64,000 nucleotides of DNA. Source: Polytrichum commune (Eukaryota; Streptophyta; Polytrichopsida; Polytrichales; Polytrichaceae). Location: positions 20,458,001-20,522,000 of the forward strand of contig OX485804.1 in assembly GCA_950295325.1 (NCBI GenBank). Direction: 5' to 3'. The notes beneath the pieces are model-generated. The model did no database searches. It was not told the DNA's origin and saw only the letters and a program-made list of their open reading frames with translations. Below, one piece after another: positions 1 to 14,465 of the stretch; position 1 is the first letter of the stretch; each line of letters starts with the position of its first letter. The position numbers were made by a program, and so were the translations under genes.

Positions 1-58
1 GGGTGGGGGGGTAATCAGAACGAGGAGAGAGCGAGCGCCGAGAGAGGCAGTGGTTCGC

Positions 59-3000
59 ATGGACTATCCTGAAAACTGGCCACAGCCAAGCGGCCTCACT
101 GCTGACGGTGCCTCCTCCTTTGCTTCTGCATATATCTCCTCTGTCTCAAAGGATGATGATTGGTGGGCCAAGGCTGAAGACCAGACTGCTGAGCTCATTA
201 CATCTATTCAGCCTATCCAGCCATCAGAGGAAAGAAGACAAGCTGTTGTTGACTTTGTCCAGCGCCTCATTAAGAAATGCTCTACCTTAAGAGATTGCCA
301 GGTCACTCCCTACACCAACACTGAATGCAGGCCTTTTCTAGTGGCTAATCTGAATCCTCAGTATTCTCATTAATGCAACACCTTTCTGGTCAAGGAGGAC
401 TAATTGCAGGTTCTGCCTGTATGATTTGGAACATTACCAACTGTTATTCCTGTGCTTTCTTGTTTTCTTGTTTTGTTTTGTACGTACATCTGTGTGTTAT
501 TAAATTACAGCCTAAAAACAATCTGGATGTGGTATTTTGAGAAAAAAGGAGACACGACTAGGTGAATGAAGTCGATATTCATTTATTATCTCTGCAGTAC
601 AGAGGGTAGTCTCATGCTTTTGTCAAGGTGGGTTATATTTCTTGTTGTGGGCATAATTTGCAAACATCCAATGAGAATAACTTTGAGCTTCCTTAGTTAC
701 TCAATCTAGATTAGGGACTTCTGCAACATTTTAAACTTAGGAGTGATCCACAGGTCAGACCTAAAGGACTGGTTTGCAGTTCCTGTTTCCATAAGACTTT
801 GGGTTTGAAAGTGAACTGGAGAGATAAATTTTGAACTTCAGAACAATTTCTGGAATTGGAAAGTGGAGGAACCCATGTTGTGGAAGATGTTTGGAGAGCA
901 GGACTTGTTACTTGTCCGGAGCATGACACAGACCTGCTTGATGTCAAAAGTAGAAGCAAGTTTTGCTTTGAAACATTTGTGATCTGGATGTATTGGTTTG
1001 TCAATTGTAGAGGGTAATATAGAGTCAAGTACAGACAATGCTTGAGGATGCTATTTATTGGAAAAGAAGGCTGACTTCATCACTAGTCCAGGGTGTGGAT
1101 AGGTGGAAACAAAATCCTGTGTTGGATTCTTGAGTCCTTAAGGAGACACATGTTCTGGGTGTACTAATTTTACTGTACATTTAGGGCATTTGTCAGACGT
1201 TTCTTTGTGGTGGGGGATCAGTAAGGCATGTCTCCCCCCCAGCCCAACCGCATTAGAAAGTGGTTGTAATCATTGTTTTTTCAAGGAAGTGGTTTGGCAT
1301 TGGGTGAGGTTTTTTCAATTTGACTTGGATTCTACATGCAACAATCAACTATTGTCCTAAGTTCCATTCACCAAATGCATGAGAGGCAAATGTATGAGAG
1401 GCAAGTGTCCCATTCAAATATCATCAAATAAAAACAAACTTAACATTCTGATATGCTGGAGCTTATGCTTTTGAAATAATGCACGAACTGGTAAAAGGTG
1501 ATGTGAGATATATCTCCTCAACCTGTCAATGACCTTCTGAGGCATTTACATGCATTTCTGCTTTTGTAAGTTCATGTCTGTTAAAAAGTTGAGTTAAGTA
1601 TCTTGGGTTGACTTGTCTCCATTGTTCCATCTTTCAAATGAAAGTCATGCTTTTTCCTATCGGTATAATAAGGTGGTGTTATATGGTGATAGGTAGTTGC
1701 ATTTGGGTCGGTGCCACTCAAGACATATCTCCCAGATGGTGACATTGATTTGACAGCCCTCAGCTTCAACACCGAGTTGAAAGAGACATGGGCAGCAGAT
1801 CTTCACAATATTCTTAAGAAGGAAGAGCAGAATGCTGATGCTGAATTTCGAGTTAAAGAAGTTCAATATATACATGCAGATGTGAGATTTTAATGAGATT
1901 TTCTTTGCATTGTTTATCTTTGTTTGAAGAAACATATGGTCAGGATTGATGTTACAATCAAGGTATTTCATGGTGTAATATTTCTATCCTATTATATCAA
2001 CAAGTAGTATACCTGCTCTTTTTTCCTATTTTTATCCTACTTCTCAGCTCCAATGTGTACCCCTACTTTCATTGGACTTAGGACCGTTCCTTTGTCATGT
2101 CTTACAGGTCAAGATTATCAAGTGTTTAGTGGAAAATATTGTAGTGGATATATCATTCAATCAGACTGGAGGACTATGCACTCTCTGCTTCCTTGAGGAG
2201 GTATGTAGGACCACTTCAGTTGTTGAACTCTGGCTCTCATGATACTAAATTTTGTCTTTTCAGTGACATGGCTGGTGCAATAGACTGGATATCGACACTT
2301 TGTTGACAATTACACTTCACCCAAAACAAAGCTCCTGATTGCTGTGGGAGGATGTAGTTGTCAGCTCTCCCATAAAACTACTGTATCTGTACCTTGTCAT
2401 TGGCAATTGATTTTCACATGCCACTTTTTACATGATCCTTCATCAGGAGTCTGCAAGTACATGCTGATGGATTGAACATTGCATGGGGGCTTGGGGTGCA
2501 GGTGGACAGGTTAATAGGCCAAAAACATCTATTCAAACGTAGCATTATTCTTGTAAAAGCTTGGTGCTATTATGAAAGCCGCATACTAGGTGCCCACCAT
2601 GGCCTTATTTCCACCTTTGCTTTGGAGACCCTGGTCCTCTACATTTTCCATGTCTTTCATGCTTCATTGCGGGGACCATTGGAGGTTAGTACTCTGAAAT
2701 ATTGGAGTTCAAGTTACGGGATTTATCTGCACTGTCCTGGTCTTGGTTGGTGATCACAAACTTATAGTTGAATTCCAAGTGATATGAATCATTGCACATC
2801 AGCTACATGTGGTCTGGTCTGTTCTTGGAAGTATGTGTTGTTTTCAACTTTCAATGTCACCTATGTGTCAAATATTACTCCTTGATTTCTTTGGCTACTT
2901 GTTCAATTCTGGGAAGCTTCTTTTAACTTCTACTGTATAGGAAATCTATAACTAGTACTTGTAATGATAAATGTCATACATGAACTGAGGACTGAATGGT

Positions 3001-6000
3001 ACGGAGTGAGGTTGTTGGCAGAGGAGCATGTAAAAGATAAATGTTCTCTTACTAGTTTCTGTTTGGTTGAATGCAGGTGCTCTACACCTTCCTGCAATAT
3101 TTCAGCAATTTTGACTGGGACAAGTATTGTGTCACCCTTTGGGGTCCGGTACCTCTTGAGGTCCTTGCAGTTACAGCTGCTGGTAAGCAGTGGCTGCCGT
3201 ACTTGATTTCTACTTTGATCTGTCTCTGGAAGGATAATATTTATCTCCTGTAAAAGAACTCCCATTTTTTCAGTTTAGTATCTGATGGATGTTGTGGGTC
3301 AAACTGTGGACATGTCTAGTGTTTGTTATTTTGCAAGGAATGTGTTAGATAATGACTTTCAACAATTTACAGGTTTGGGATAGTGTTATCTATTGGCACA
3401 GGTTGTTCCTACTTGCTGTTCTAGTTCAGGCTGGCTTTTTTTTTGGGGATTTTGTAGTCACCAAGATTTGTATTTTCAAAACCATTGTTTTACATATTTT
3501 TTGCTCTCAGAATAGACTTGCTGATTGTCATCTGTGCGTCAGCTGGTTTTTTAAAACTTTACCCACATGCATTTCTTGTTTTTCCTGTATTTTTCAGTTG
3601 ATGGAGCAGAACCTCCTCGGAAGGATGGAGGAAATTTATTGCTAACAAAGGAGTTTCTTGAAGAATGCAGTGCGACCTATTCAATCAATCCACTTGGTCA
3701 AGATAGTAACCAAGTACGGGCTTTTCAAGCAAAGTTTCTGAATGTTCTCGATCCTATTCGGGATACCAACAATCTTGGCCGTAGTGTCAGCAAGGGTGAG
3801 TTTACAGTTTCCTTCTTTAGTAATGTATTCTGTGTTCTCCACCTCACTGCTGTTTTGTCTTGGCCTGTTTTCCTTTTTGTAATTTCCTCAGATCATTCCT
3901 CAGGTAGTCTCCTGTATTATGCAAGTTTGAAAATCTGGATACTGAGGCAAGTCATGCAAAACAATTCCCTTGATTCTGGATATCCAGGGAATTTTGGAAG
4001 GATACGATTGGCATTTGGATATGGAGCAAAAAAGCTTAAGGAAGTCCTGGCAAAGGATGACATTAGTGCAGAATTTAAGCTGTTCTTTCCGTGTACGTTC
4101 ACAAGTCTCAAGCGGTATCACAGTGGTGGACGACCTGATACTGCTAGCCCCTCACGAGGATCTCAAAAGGCCAGCACAGGAGGTGGAAGTGTTCCTATAA
4201 AGGAGAAAGTGTCTTGTGGACAGAGACAAGAAAATGGAGAAGCTGCTCGGTATCCTGGGGCAGCTGAAACCTACATAGCTGAACCTGCAAGGCCACAGTT
4301 TCAGTATGGAGCTTGGCCTGCACAAATGTATACTCCAAGACCACAAAGTGGAATGGATCCGTCTGATTGGGTGAGCTACATGACTGGAACTCTCAATGAT
4401 CCCACAATGTGGATACGGGCCCCTACAACAATGAGTGATACTTCCTATTCCAAAGGTAGTGGAAGCACAATCAATGCAGTCTACTCTTCTTCGGACAAAA
4501 AACAAGAGAACAATACTGGAACAGACGCTGGGACAACCTGGTCAGCGTCTGGCAATGTGAATGTCGTGGGTGCTGAAGTGCAGTGGAGACCAGCTGACGT
4601 GAAAGGGGGGTATACGAACCAGGAAGGAGAGAAGGTTAGGTTGCCAAACAGAGGGCCTAGTTATGAAGCTTCACAGGGAGGTCCTGAGAAAACTACTGCT
4701 GGTAATCGCAGGTATGTTGCTTATTTAGACCCCACATGCACAAATTTGTTCTATGAGCTTTTTGAACCAAATTAATCACTGATATTCCTTACATAGGCAT
4801 ATCACTTCCTGCAGGTCTAGTGATGGACATGAACATGCAGTTCCTAAGGACTCCATGGGTGGTGAGTATCAAGCAACAGAGCCTAGCCAAGAATCAGCAC
4901 GGCCACTCTCAATAGATGATCCAGCAGGAAAAGGGGTTTCACAAAGTAGAATTGCTGCAGCATCAAATATCAACTATACAAATCACTACGTGGGTGGACC
5001 ACCAGGGTTTTCTGGAGAAGTTACAACGAAACTGAACCAAGGGAACCTCAATAGCAGGATCAGCTCAGGTGATAGCAGGGATTTGTCCACATCTGGAAGA
5101 AAGAGTGACTCAACATTGGTAGTTGAGGAAGAGACGACATCTCATAGTAAACGGATAGGCAGTCAGTCAGAACCTATACCCTCCATTGATTCTTCTTATC
5201 AAGGAATTAGTCAGGACCAAGGTAGTCAAAGTATGCTACATCTGCCACATTCTTCCACACAATTACCTCCCTTCATGCAATTGCCTTCATATGGCCACCA
5301 GGGTCAAATACACCTGGGTGTTTCAAAGCCTGGGTCGTCTTCTATGTCCATTCAAACATTGAATCTAGCAGGGCCTCCTCCTCCTCCATTAAGTTTGCAT
5401 TCAACTCATCCTAGTGCTTCAATGGGAGAGTCTACTCTTGGTCTTGGCGCACGGACAACTCCATTTTTGAATATACGTCGAGGCCCAGTGCCCCCCCCTC
5501 TACCACCACCTTATATGATTCCTATGGCACATTTAGGAGACACTACAGGCAGTCGTATGTCACCTTTTCCCACCTCTCATGGGGAGGAGCAACGGGATCC
5601 TTTGTGGTGGTCATCATCCCTTGAGGTGAGTTTTAACCTGTGCTTGGGTCATATCAGTACTCGAAGCCTTTTAATCCAGGTACTGTGATATTTGTCGTAG
5701 GATATGTAGTGGTTTATGTAGGTGATCAACTGAGTTGCACTAGATACATTTTTGCCCTTGTGCAATGCTCTGTCCTGGAGTCTCCTGTTGAAGACGCCAA
5801 TAGGCTGTTGCTGTCACCTTTTTGGAAGATGATTGTTTAGATTTTGTTCTTGTTCTCAAGGAGGTTTCCAATTTTCTGAGATGAATATATTCTTTTAGTT
5901 TGTGAATCGCTCAATCAGCACAAAAATAGATTTTATGTTGATATTCAGCAATGTGAATCCTGATTCTGTTGTTATTGCTGTGCTTAGGAACAAATGCAAC

Positions 6001-9000
6001 AACAGCATAGGCCTGTTGTTAGCACCAGTGCTTCTTCAGGAGGTCATTCTTTACCACCATTGCAAATACCAGAACGCTCGTTTCCCCTTGGGGGGTCACA
6101 ACTCTCTGCAGGATCTCCGAGTCCTTTTTTTCTGCCACCATCCATGATGCAGACAAAACCAGTACTATATGGTGTTGAACCTGCAATTGAGACATGTCTT
6201 GATAATGAGTCTGCATCGCATTCATCTATCGATGATGGTAGGCAGATGGACGGTCCTAGTCAGCGTCAAGAGGAGGCAGAATCTGCGGGCTCAAATTTGA
6301 GGAGCAGAGAAAACCATCAGAATGGAGCAGAAGTGAAAGCTTCAGTAGGGAAGCCTTTGAAAACTGCAAAAGAGAAACGGGTCTCTAGCAAGGCAAAAGT
6401 AGGTAGCAGTGATGATTCAATGGATGTTGTACGAGGTGGAGATGGTAATCCTGCTGAGAGTCCTCTTCATTGGCAGGGTCATCCCACCATTGACGAGCTT
6501 CCAGTTACAGGAATGCAGGCAGTTCCTCAGGTTGCTCAGGTTGCACCAGTATCTAAGTCACACCCCAATTTAACGTCTACTTCTCTTCCTCACATTCAAA
6601 ATGTGTCAGTCTCCTCAGGGAAGTCAGATGCACCTCTAGGGATGCCTTACCAAACTCTCCAGCTGCCTCCAAACCACCGAACAACTGTTGGAACAGATTC
6701 AGCTCCTTCTCCCACAACACAGATGATGTTACCTACTTCAGTTGGAGTTCCTATGGGCCCTTCCAGCTCGTTGCGTCCACCGGTTTCGGACTTTGGTTCC
6801 ATGTCAGTTGGTCCCTCTCCTCGAAATCGTTCAATGGAAACTGCTTCCATGCCTCCAACATACTACCCTCAACAATTTTACCTCCCTCTGTATCCTTCTT
6901 TTCCAGCATTTTACCTCCAGCCTCCCAGCACAGATTCCATGGCGACCCTTCATTCCAACGGTTTTATGGATAGTGGTATGGACACCTTGAGTTCTCAGGT
7001 TTCTGACGATTCTCGAGGAAGGAACATTGCACAGGTTAGTATGCATCACAGGTCAACTTCAGTTGCAAGGTTGTAAGTCAGTATCTTGTGCTTGTATTTA
7101 CATAGCACATATTGCACAGTAGTTCCCATAAGCGTGAAAGTACTCCTCTCTTGTTTGGTTTGTCTGTATTGTATTAAAATGAGAGATATGTAAATGCAGG
7201 TGGGTATGGGTGTTGGTGAGAGACTGACAGCAGCTGGAATTGCGATTAGCTCAGGCAGCAAAGCCGAAACCACAAATGTGGACAGAGCTAGTGAAGGCAT
7301 AGAGCTCAACTCCCCACCAGATATATTGATTGGTGACCTTGATTATCATAGGTATCATCTCTTGCGGTCATGTAATCCTCCCATGGCTAGTCCTATGCAT
7401 TACCCTCAAGCCAAGTACTTCCAAGGGCCTCGGTACTGGGAGGGTTCAGGCAGGCTAAATGGAAATATACTTCCTATGGGTATGAATATGTTACATCCGC
7501 TTGGGGGCTTGGCACCCTCATTGCACTCCCCTAGTCGGATGGGCGGTGGGAACTATCCACCACGGGGTTTTGCTAGTTATGGGAATGAGGAAACATCCCC
7601 TAAGCCTCGGGGCGGCACAGGCACCTATTTGCCCAACCCGGTAAGAATAACTGCCTGCTCTAGTCTCTTATTGCTCTCTTGAAATCCATTCCACTTTTAT
7701 TTCCTCCAAAGGTTACTCAGTTGGGCAAAATTTGATGTCTTGTGTTGGAACATTGATACCATGTCCAGTCACATGTGATCAACATATCTTGCCAGGTGGC
7801 TCAGGCTGCACTTAAATCATAGTGCTGATTTAAATTGTTATCTCCGAATAGGAGAAGCTTCTCTTGGAACTTGTCAGTCATAGCAGCTGTTACTTGTAGC
7901 TAAACTTGGTATCTGGGGGGACCTCCCTTTCTTTCCTTTCTGTTGGATTTCTTAACTGTCAGCACAAAAATAATTTCAGTCATTATGAATGTGTTGGACA
8001 ATTTCTCTCTTTCATAAATTATAAATTCTAGTGACTTCTTATTTGAGGTTGATTATTCTCTCCTCAGAGGCACACTTATTACAACCGAGAGAGACAGGCT
8101 CCTGGAGGTGGAAGGGGAGGTAGTCAGCATGGAGCCTACAGCCAACAGGAGCGGACTGAACGGACAAATGACCGTGAAGGAGCTAATTCGGCCCATGGAT
8201 CTCGTTACAGGGGTGTAGGGCTAGGTGGATCTCCAAACTCTATGCACTTGTTTGTCTGTGTATACTGAGATCCAAACAAAATGTTTCAATCATGATTAGT
8301 TTCAACCTGATCCTTCATCAGGCATCCCCTTCAATACACCAAGTGGCCCTCATATTTTCAAGGAGGGTGTTTTTATCTGGTTACACTGGGCATTTTACTC
8401 CTTACTTAGTTTTGATTTTGTGCTTTCTTTTTTCCCTGCACTTATTAGTCTGATGTGTGCTTTCTTGGAAACATCAACCCTGGTCACTATCAGGCGTCTC
8501 TTTGATATATCTAATTTTGTAAATATCTCTGCAGGGCGAGGGCAGCAGAGCAAGCAGGAGCACCGAGGGCAATCCTCAGCTTCGGGCGTTGGAACTGTGA
8601 CGAGTGACCCAAAAAGCTCTGCTTCTGACCGTGAGCGAAACAACACGAGAGCGCAGCAGCAGTCCTTAGAGTTCGGGTCATTGGGACCGGTCCCATTTGG
8701 GGCTGGTCTGGGAGGTCAAATGTCTGGTGGGCGAACATCTCAAGAGCAGGTGTTTGTGTCTGGGCCTCCAGGTTCTTCTGGATTATCTTCTCCATCAGGA
8801 GAGAGGTCACAGCAGCCATCATCTCCTCACCAAAGGTAGGGTTCAATCCACTAGCTTAGAAGTGTGTATAGCAGTAGGATAGGGTAAGAATGTACCAATT
8901 GAAATCTTGGGTTTTGCAATCCAGCAAGTGAGATCGCTTTGTAAAACTTTGCCATTCTACTTCAGCAGAATGTTTGGTCTTATTTGTAATCGTTGAGGCT

Positions 9001-10695
9001 CTTGAAAACGACTGTCCTGACCTTTACAAAATCTTTCGAATCTTTAGTTCTCATGTCTCATCGTTTAATATGCATGAATTGAATCATCCCCTGCCTTTAT
9101 ATGAATATGAAAGCACTCAAAAGCCATTCTAGTTTATTTTGTTATGAGGTAGGAGTATAGACTTGGTTGGTGTATAAGTGGGCTGTCTTCTGCTTGGAAA
9201 TGTCACTGTTCCTTAACTTCATACGTTTGATAGTACTAAAATTTTCATATCTTATACATGTATGTTGTCATTTCTAATGTCCAAATATGAGGTTCTTTGA
9301 GCTCAATGGTGCGAAGAACCAGTCTGTACATGGTTCATCAGTAAGCCTAACTTTTCTATATGCTGTCTTGTTTGCGAAGTGTAGAGTTACTATTTTGTTC
9401 GTATGGAGATGGCTTTTTGATATTGCCAGTGGATTCTCCTTGGAGAACCTTCATTGACCAGCTGGGAAAAGATCATGATTCCTTGAAAAGGGAATACTGC
9501 ATATGATCAATTATGCAGGTGCAGGCTGAAGTGGCCATGATTGAATACTTGGCTGAACCTACAGGATGCAGAAATTGGGTGCATCTGCAAGTATCACAAG
9601 AAATTGGTCTGATTTTTTGAGTCTTTGATCTGTTCTTATTTTCATACTTAATACTGTCGAGCAAGTGGGAGGATGGCAAAATGTCAACTTACATGCATGT
9701 AGGTTCACCAGCTAAGACATCTAGGATTGTTTGTGCTGGTTAGTCTTGTTATAAATGTCTGATCTGCTGTTTAGGAAATCACCTAGAGAGTTTTCCCTGA
9801 AACTGGATTCTGTTATTTCATTTGTAGGTGGATTTATTAGCATGTTGCATACAAGTATCTGTTCCTTCATCATGGTTTCCACTGCTACAAACTGTGGCAA
9901 CTTACACATATTCAATGGCGTTTACTATAGTATTTGAGCACTTCTATATCTAACACTTAAATTTCCAGATTGCACTCTGACCAATGCAGCTTGTATTCAG
10001 TCTGTCGCCTTTGAATGGCTGTGACCTCCATGCCTCTGCAGCTTACATCTTCCCACAGCATGTTTGGTTACCAATGCAAACCTGCTGTCATATGCATTTC
10101 CCTTTTGTGAATGAGCTCTGCAATTCCTACGTTTTCCAGTTCATGTAGAATGTGTTCTTTCACTTGTCTCACTCTTCAAATATTCCTTCCTATAAACATC
10201 TTCAACTCGATTTCTCCCTCCTTTAGGTGTCTATCTTTTATTCACATCCTAATGGTAGAGGATCCTTGTCCCTTTGGTGGGTTTCCTCCATACTCGTCGG
10301 ATTTGTGTAGGGGGCTTTGTTTGAGCAGGTTGATTTGCCAGTATTCGGCGTGGGTTTTTGGTTTGGCATGAGCAATCTAGGTTTGTTGCAGAACTCTGGA
10401 GGTACCCGTGGACCTGCTGGAGGAGCAAAATCCCACCTGCTCTGTAGGTCAGCTTTGCTTTAACATGCTAAGGTGTATGGCTGCTGACAGGGGCATGCGG
10501 CGGGCGTACCAGATGCAGGAAGAGGATTTCCCCCCTCTCTTGTCACGTAGCCAGGGAGCAACTGGCTTTGCAACTGGTCCAAACAGCTCCGCAAGCAATG
10601 CTGCTACCCAGGGCTCCCAGTATCAGAAACCCTATGTTAATGTTACCCTCTCTCCACCCTCCTGTATCCCTTTGGTCACCTCCAGTTCCTGGTAG
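59..10695 (+). CDS. Nucleotidyltransferase / PAP-OAS1 substrate-binding domain protein, 15 exons
   Basis: Model: 59-301, 1693-1881, 2108-2200, 2502-2684, 3077-3182, 3598-3795, 3988-4711, 4815-5625, 5988-7034, 7200-7640, 8068-8212, 8535-8835, 9292-9340, 10392-10447, 10491-10695; 4791 nt, about 1596 aa, all splice phases agree. The N-terminal third is a DNA polymerase beta-like nucleotidyltransferase fold: FGSVPLKTYLPDGDIDL (about residues 85-101) holds the GS motif and the metal-binding D-x-D, and VVDISF (about 156-161) supplies the third Asp. Then comes the PAP/OAS1 substrate-binding part (KAWCYYESRILGAHHG). Exons 7-14 code a long Ser/Pro/Gly/Gln-rich, probably disordered region. The end carries YQMQEEDFPPL, resembling the EDFPPL tail of plant homologues. 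The family is conserved in plants; nucleotide transfer to RNA is inferred from the fold, and the substrate is unknown. The start is the first ATG. Exons 13-14 are short and least certain. Confidence 0.85.
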
Positions 10696-11139
10696 TCAGT
10701 CCCTAGTAAAAGTGAGGCTGGAGGTCAGGGCAATTCTGTGATGCAAAATTGAGCATTACTTGCCACTTTATCTATTAGTTAGGTGTTGGCTCAATTGTGG
10801 CCATTTCTTTGAGGTTGAGTGAGACCTAGTACACACCCCACTCTTTCTATAGCGTGCATTTACCGAATTCCACTTTGGAGAGGAATGCTTGCTTGCTTAC
10901 AAGCAATTTCTACCAAGTCCACTCCAGGGATACTCTGCTGCTGCTTCCAGTTATCTGGTTGCCTCCTCCCGCCCTCCCTTGTCCCTGTAATATCTCATTA
11001 CATCATTGGCCGCAGCAGCCAGCCTTTGTTCTCAAGTCTTCGTACTGGTCATGTTTTGCTATCCTTTTTTTTCTGCTTGAGTGTTCTGTCTGGACGTCTG
11101 CTTGCCCATTCCATTTCCTGTGATTTGCAATGCTCCAGA
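10696..11139. other. 3' flank of the nucleotidyltransferase gene
   Basis: No coding sequence is supported. This probably holds the 3' UTR and polyadenylation region of the upstream gene. Short ORFs here have no recognisable domain and sit in pyrimidine-rich DNA. Confidence 0.4.
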
Positions 11140-11400
11140 TTCTTCGTGCCCAAAAATGGTGCCCTACCAAAACTTGATTCATTTCATTACTGATAGTGTT
11201 AATCCCTTCCACATGCCAACAAGATTTTGCACAATGGGTGAAAAAGCAAGCGTAAAAAGCATGCCCTGGGTACAGGCTCAAGTGCACACCTGTGATTGCA
11301 CTAATGCAAAGGAGAAGTCATATTGAAGAAGGTTGCTCTAGTATGAGCGTGCACTACTACTCTTCTATTTCTCAAGCATCGTAATGTTGTGGTGCCTAAC
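11140..11400. repeat. Dispersed repeat R1, copy 1
   Basis: This shares a core (CCTGTGATTGCACTA, then GGAGAAGTC, then TCTCAAGCAT) with 20400-20670 and 34960-35400. The three copies are diverged, so it is an old interspersed repeat with no visible coding capacity. Confidence 0.6.
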
Positions 11401-11802
11401 CTTCTTGGGTGTTGTTTTCATGGTTAAAATGTACTGACAACTGTTAGGAGATTGTTTCTCTTTCACTTCTAGTGTATTCTCTAAACAAAAAAACAAAATC
11501 TCACATTAAAACCCCTAGTAAGGCATGCCATTCTTATTCTCTACTGCCGACTTTGAATACCTAAACTGCATAATTGTCGCATTGGCCCTTGGGTGCAACG
11601 TGCGACATTAAGCAGTAAGCCTTCAAAACATGCCCCACAAACCAAGATTATGAATGGTGTCTTTGTAGATCGAGCACGACAGATTACAAGATACCAATGA
11701 TACCAAGAGGATGGTTGCAATTGGACTCTTGATCCTCGTGCTTACAGCAATATCACACAATCTACACAATGGTATGATAACTACACTTCATTATTCACCT
11801 TC

Positions 11803-12176
11803 TACACTACATAAGATATTAAGTGTATTATATGGTATTTTTATGTCACTATGGCAACTTTTCGGATGACACTTCTTAGGAATAAGTGACCAAATATTGT
11901 CATGGATGGTGGGTAAGTTCATCCATTGGCCAACCTTCTCTTGTCAGCAACTTGTGATGAAATATTGTTGTGGATTACTGAAATTAGGATGAAAAATTAC
12001 TTGGTATGTGAGTAATTGTAACGCTGTAAATGTATGATCCCTTAATTTTATTAAAGGAATGACAAATAATGTTGGGTTAACATTTAGTGTTGGTGACACT
12101 ATACCGTGGTTTACGATCAGTATTGAGCATGACATTTGGAATTGGTGACACAAAATATCATATTTAGTGTACCTCT
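11803..12176. repeat. MITE-like element with palindromic ends (family B)
   Basis: The left end reads CTACACTACATAAGATATT and the right end ACAAAATATCATATTTAGTG. Each end is itself nearly palindromic, and the two are inverted copies of each other. The interior (ATATGG..., GTCAC..., ...AATAAGT) resembles 25310-25440 and, in reverse, 32033-32156. It is non-coding. It shares the terminal motif with the element at 21770-22404. Confidence 0.55.
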
Positions 12177-13860
12177 TGCCTCTATAATTATTAAAGAATC
12201 CGACAAAAATGAAACGCTCCTCATCGTGAAATGTGCTATGATGAAGGTGAATTGTCCTTCGATCACGCCATCCGAAGCATTTGGTCCAATTGTCAACATT
12301 GTCTTTGACTCTTGTTTCCTCAACCCACCCTCAAAATTGTTGTGGTTTTTTGGGGTTGACATTGAGGTTGTTGCTTCACATGCAATTGGCACACGAGGAG
12401 ATCATATGGAGTCTACTAGAATATGGAATGAAGATGTAATAGGTAAGGCCCAAGTAAGACGACCTTTACTTCATGCAAATAGATGCCCTAAGGGGGGCTT
12501 GAATCATTAGAGTGGAACTAGAATTGTTCAAGTGGCAAATTTTGCGGCATTTGAATCTTCACACTTTCAAAATCATCCATTCATAACCCTCCATGAAGAA
12601 TTTCATACAAAATACAAATATGAAAACTCCAAAATGTCAAGGTTAACTTATATATTGTAAATTCATGGAGGATGGATTCATCATGTTGCCTATAAGTAGG
12701 ACATTTTAAGGTGCATCCAATAATTGATGTAATAGGTTTTTCTCTTGATAGTCTCTCCCGATGTCATGTATGATCCAAAAGTTTTGAAATTTGTCCCAAT
12801 ACATGCATCCCTCTACATAAATCTTCTAGCTTGGCTTATGGGGTGGGTACAGAGGTCGGTAGGAAAGATGCAAAATAATTAAAGGTTCTACCAAATATCC
12901 TGTAGAACCATGTCCACATCTTGAGTAGAAAATATCGTGGAGCATGTAAGAAACTAAAAATTTCTTAAAACACTCAAAAAAGTAGTAGTAGTATTTGTTG
13001 TTGTTGTTGTTGTTGTTGTTTTTTGGTTTTTTGGTTTGAAGTGTACAAATACAACCTAGGCTTTATCATCGATCTTTGGAAAGCTCAAAATTGAAAAGAG
13101 TCAATGAGTACAATTTCTCATGATGATTTATTTATTTTTAATTTAAGTTAAATTTACATCGAGATTTATCATGAAGAAGTTTTTCTAAAACAAGAAACTA
13201 GAAAACGAAACAAATCTCACCCAACTTATAATCTCCGACCCGTCCCCTAGTACCTAACAGCCATGGCCATCTAACGCACACCCTTACCCCCTGGTCCCTT
13301 GGTACCTAGACTTTCACCCATGTCGTGCATGTTTTTGTCGGACAACAACAACCATTCCGGACCCGTCTTGTCCCCGTCCCGTCCCCATCACTGTCTAATG
13401 GTGAGTCCACTCATGCATGTCTGCATGCGTGATTGGACTTTTTGTGAGGGCCGTTGGATCTGGGCCCACCCCATAATCTATTGTACATGAATTAAAACTG
13501 ATAATATAAGCCAAGTAATATTATGAAAATGAGTACCAAAAAAAAAAGAGAAAAGAAAAGAAAAGACAGAAAACACGGTCTATGTTGGTCTTTCATCCCT
13601 TGGCCGCTAAAAGTTGTGAAGTGCATTTTTATTTAATTTAATTTTTGTTTTCTTTTGTTTTCTTTCCCCCTTGCCAAAGAACAATACAACAAGAGGCTCC
13701 TAATAAACGTATTTGCTTCCGTGCACAGGGTCGTGCTTGGTTCAAATTACTAGGCTACCACATTCAAATTCAAAAATTATTCTCAAATGCTCAATAAGGC
13801 CATTCAAAGGTATTGTTGGACTCGTTGTCATGGGAGCATGCTTTAATGTGCTCCCTTCTT
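12177..13860. other. Gene-free AT-rich spacer
   Basis: No gene is supported. It holds a short (GTT)n tract near 13000-13021 and A/T-rich low-complexity DNA. ORFs of 60-124 codons here show no recognisable domain. Confidence 0.5.
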
Positions 13861-14055
13861 TGTCACCTTGGTTTTAGGGTTAGGGTTTCAAACTCGAACA
13901 AGTACTCCGATTCAATTCTCTTCGGTGTCGGACATATAGACACGCAATTGCGGAGAATAATAGGACGCATCGGACCACGCCCATGTCGTTGCTTTGGCCG
14001 GAACTTCTTAACATCGTATTGTGAATGCAGAGGACACATAAAAATTCAAGGTAGG
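13860..14055 (+). promoter_or_regulatory. Possible WAV2 leader exon with telo-box
   Basis: TTTAGGGTTAGGGTTTCA at about 13872-13890 contains plant telo-box (AGGGTTT) copies, which are frequent just downstream of plant transcription starts. A donor-like CAAG|GTAGGG lies at about 14053. Together with acceptor-like TTTATGCAG sites in the tandem array downstream, this could be a non-coding first exon of the WAV2 gene. This is inference only. Confidence 0.3.
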
Positions 14056-14465
14056 GCTTAGCTCGAATTTTTGTTTTCAAGTTCCTGACAAGAATCATCA
14101 AGTTACGAAACGATCGGGGATTGGTTCGACCATCTGAAATAAGGACTATTGGTTCATTTGAGAACCACGACATTGCTAGCTTCTGCAATTTATGGAAATG
14201 ACAATGAAATGTTGTCTATTGAAGTTGGAGGTAGCTGGCTTCAAGTTATGGTTTGGTGCGGAGAGACAAGTAGGTTGATAGGTATTCAGCTCACATTTTG
14301 GCAAATGATTTGTAGACCACGTTTGGTGCTTGTTTGACGATAAGGTTTCCAATGTGGCAAATTTGCTCCCTTGCTATGGATGGAAGCAGAGATAAGATGG
14401 CAGTCATCAATATGGACTTCAGTGAGAATTTGACCAGGCTCGACCGACGCAGGATACATTTACAG

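Noticed and set aside
50-58. GTG start upstream of the first ATG of the nucleotidyltransferase
   Set aside because: Plant nuclear genes start at ATG; the ATG at 59 gives the same frame.
10819-11193. 124-codon frame as an extra gene after the nucleotidyltransferase
   Set aside because: No domain and pyrimidine-rich; better explained as 3' UTR or spacer.
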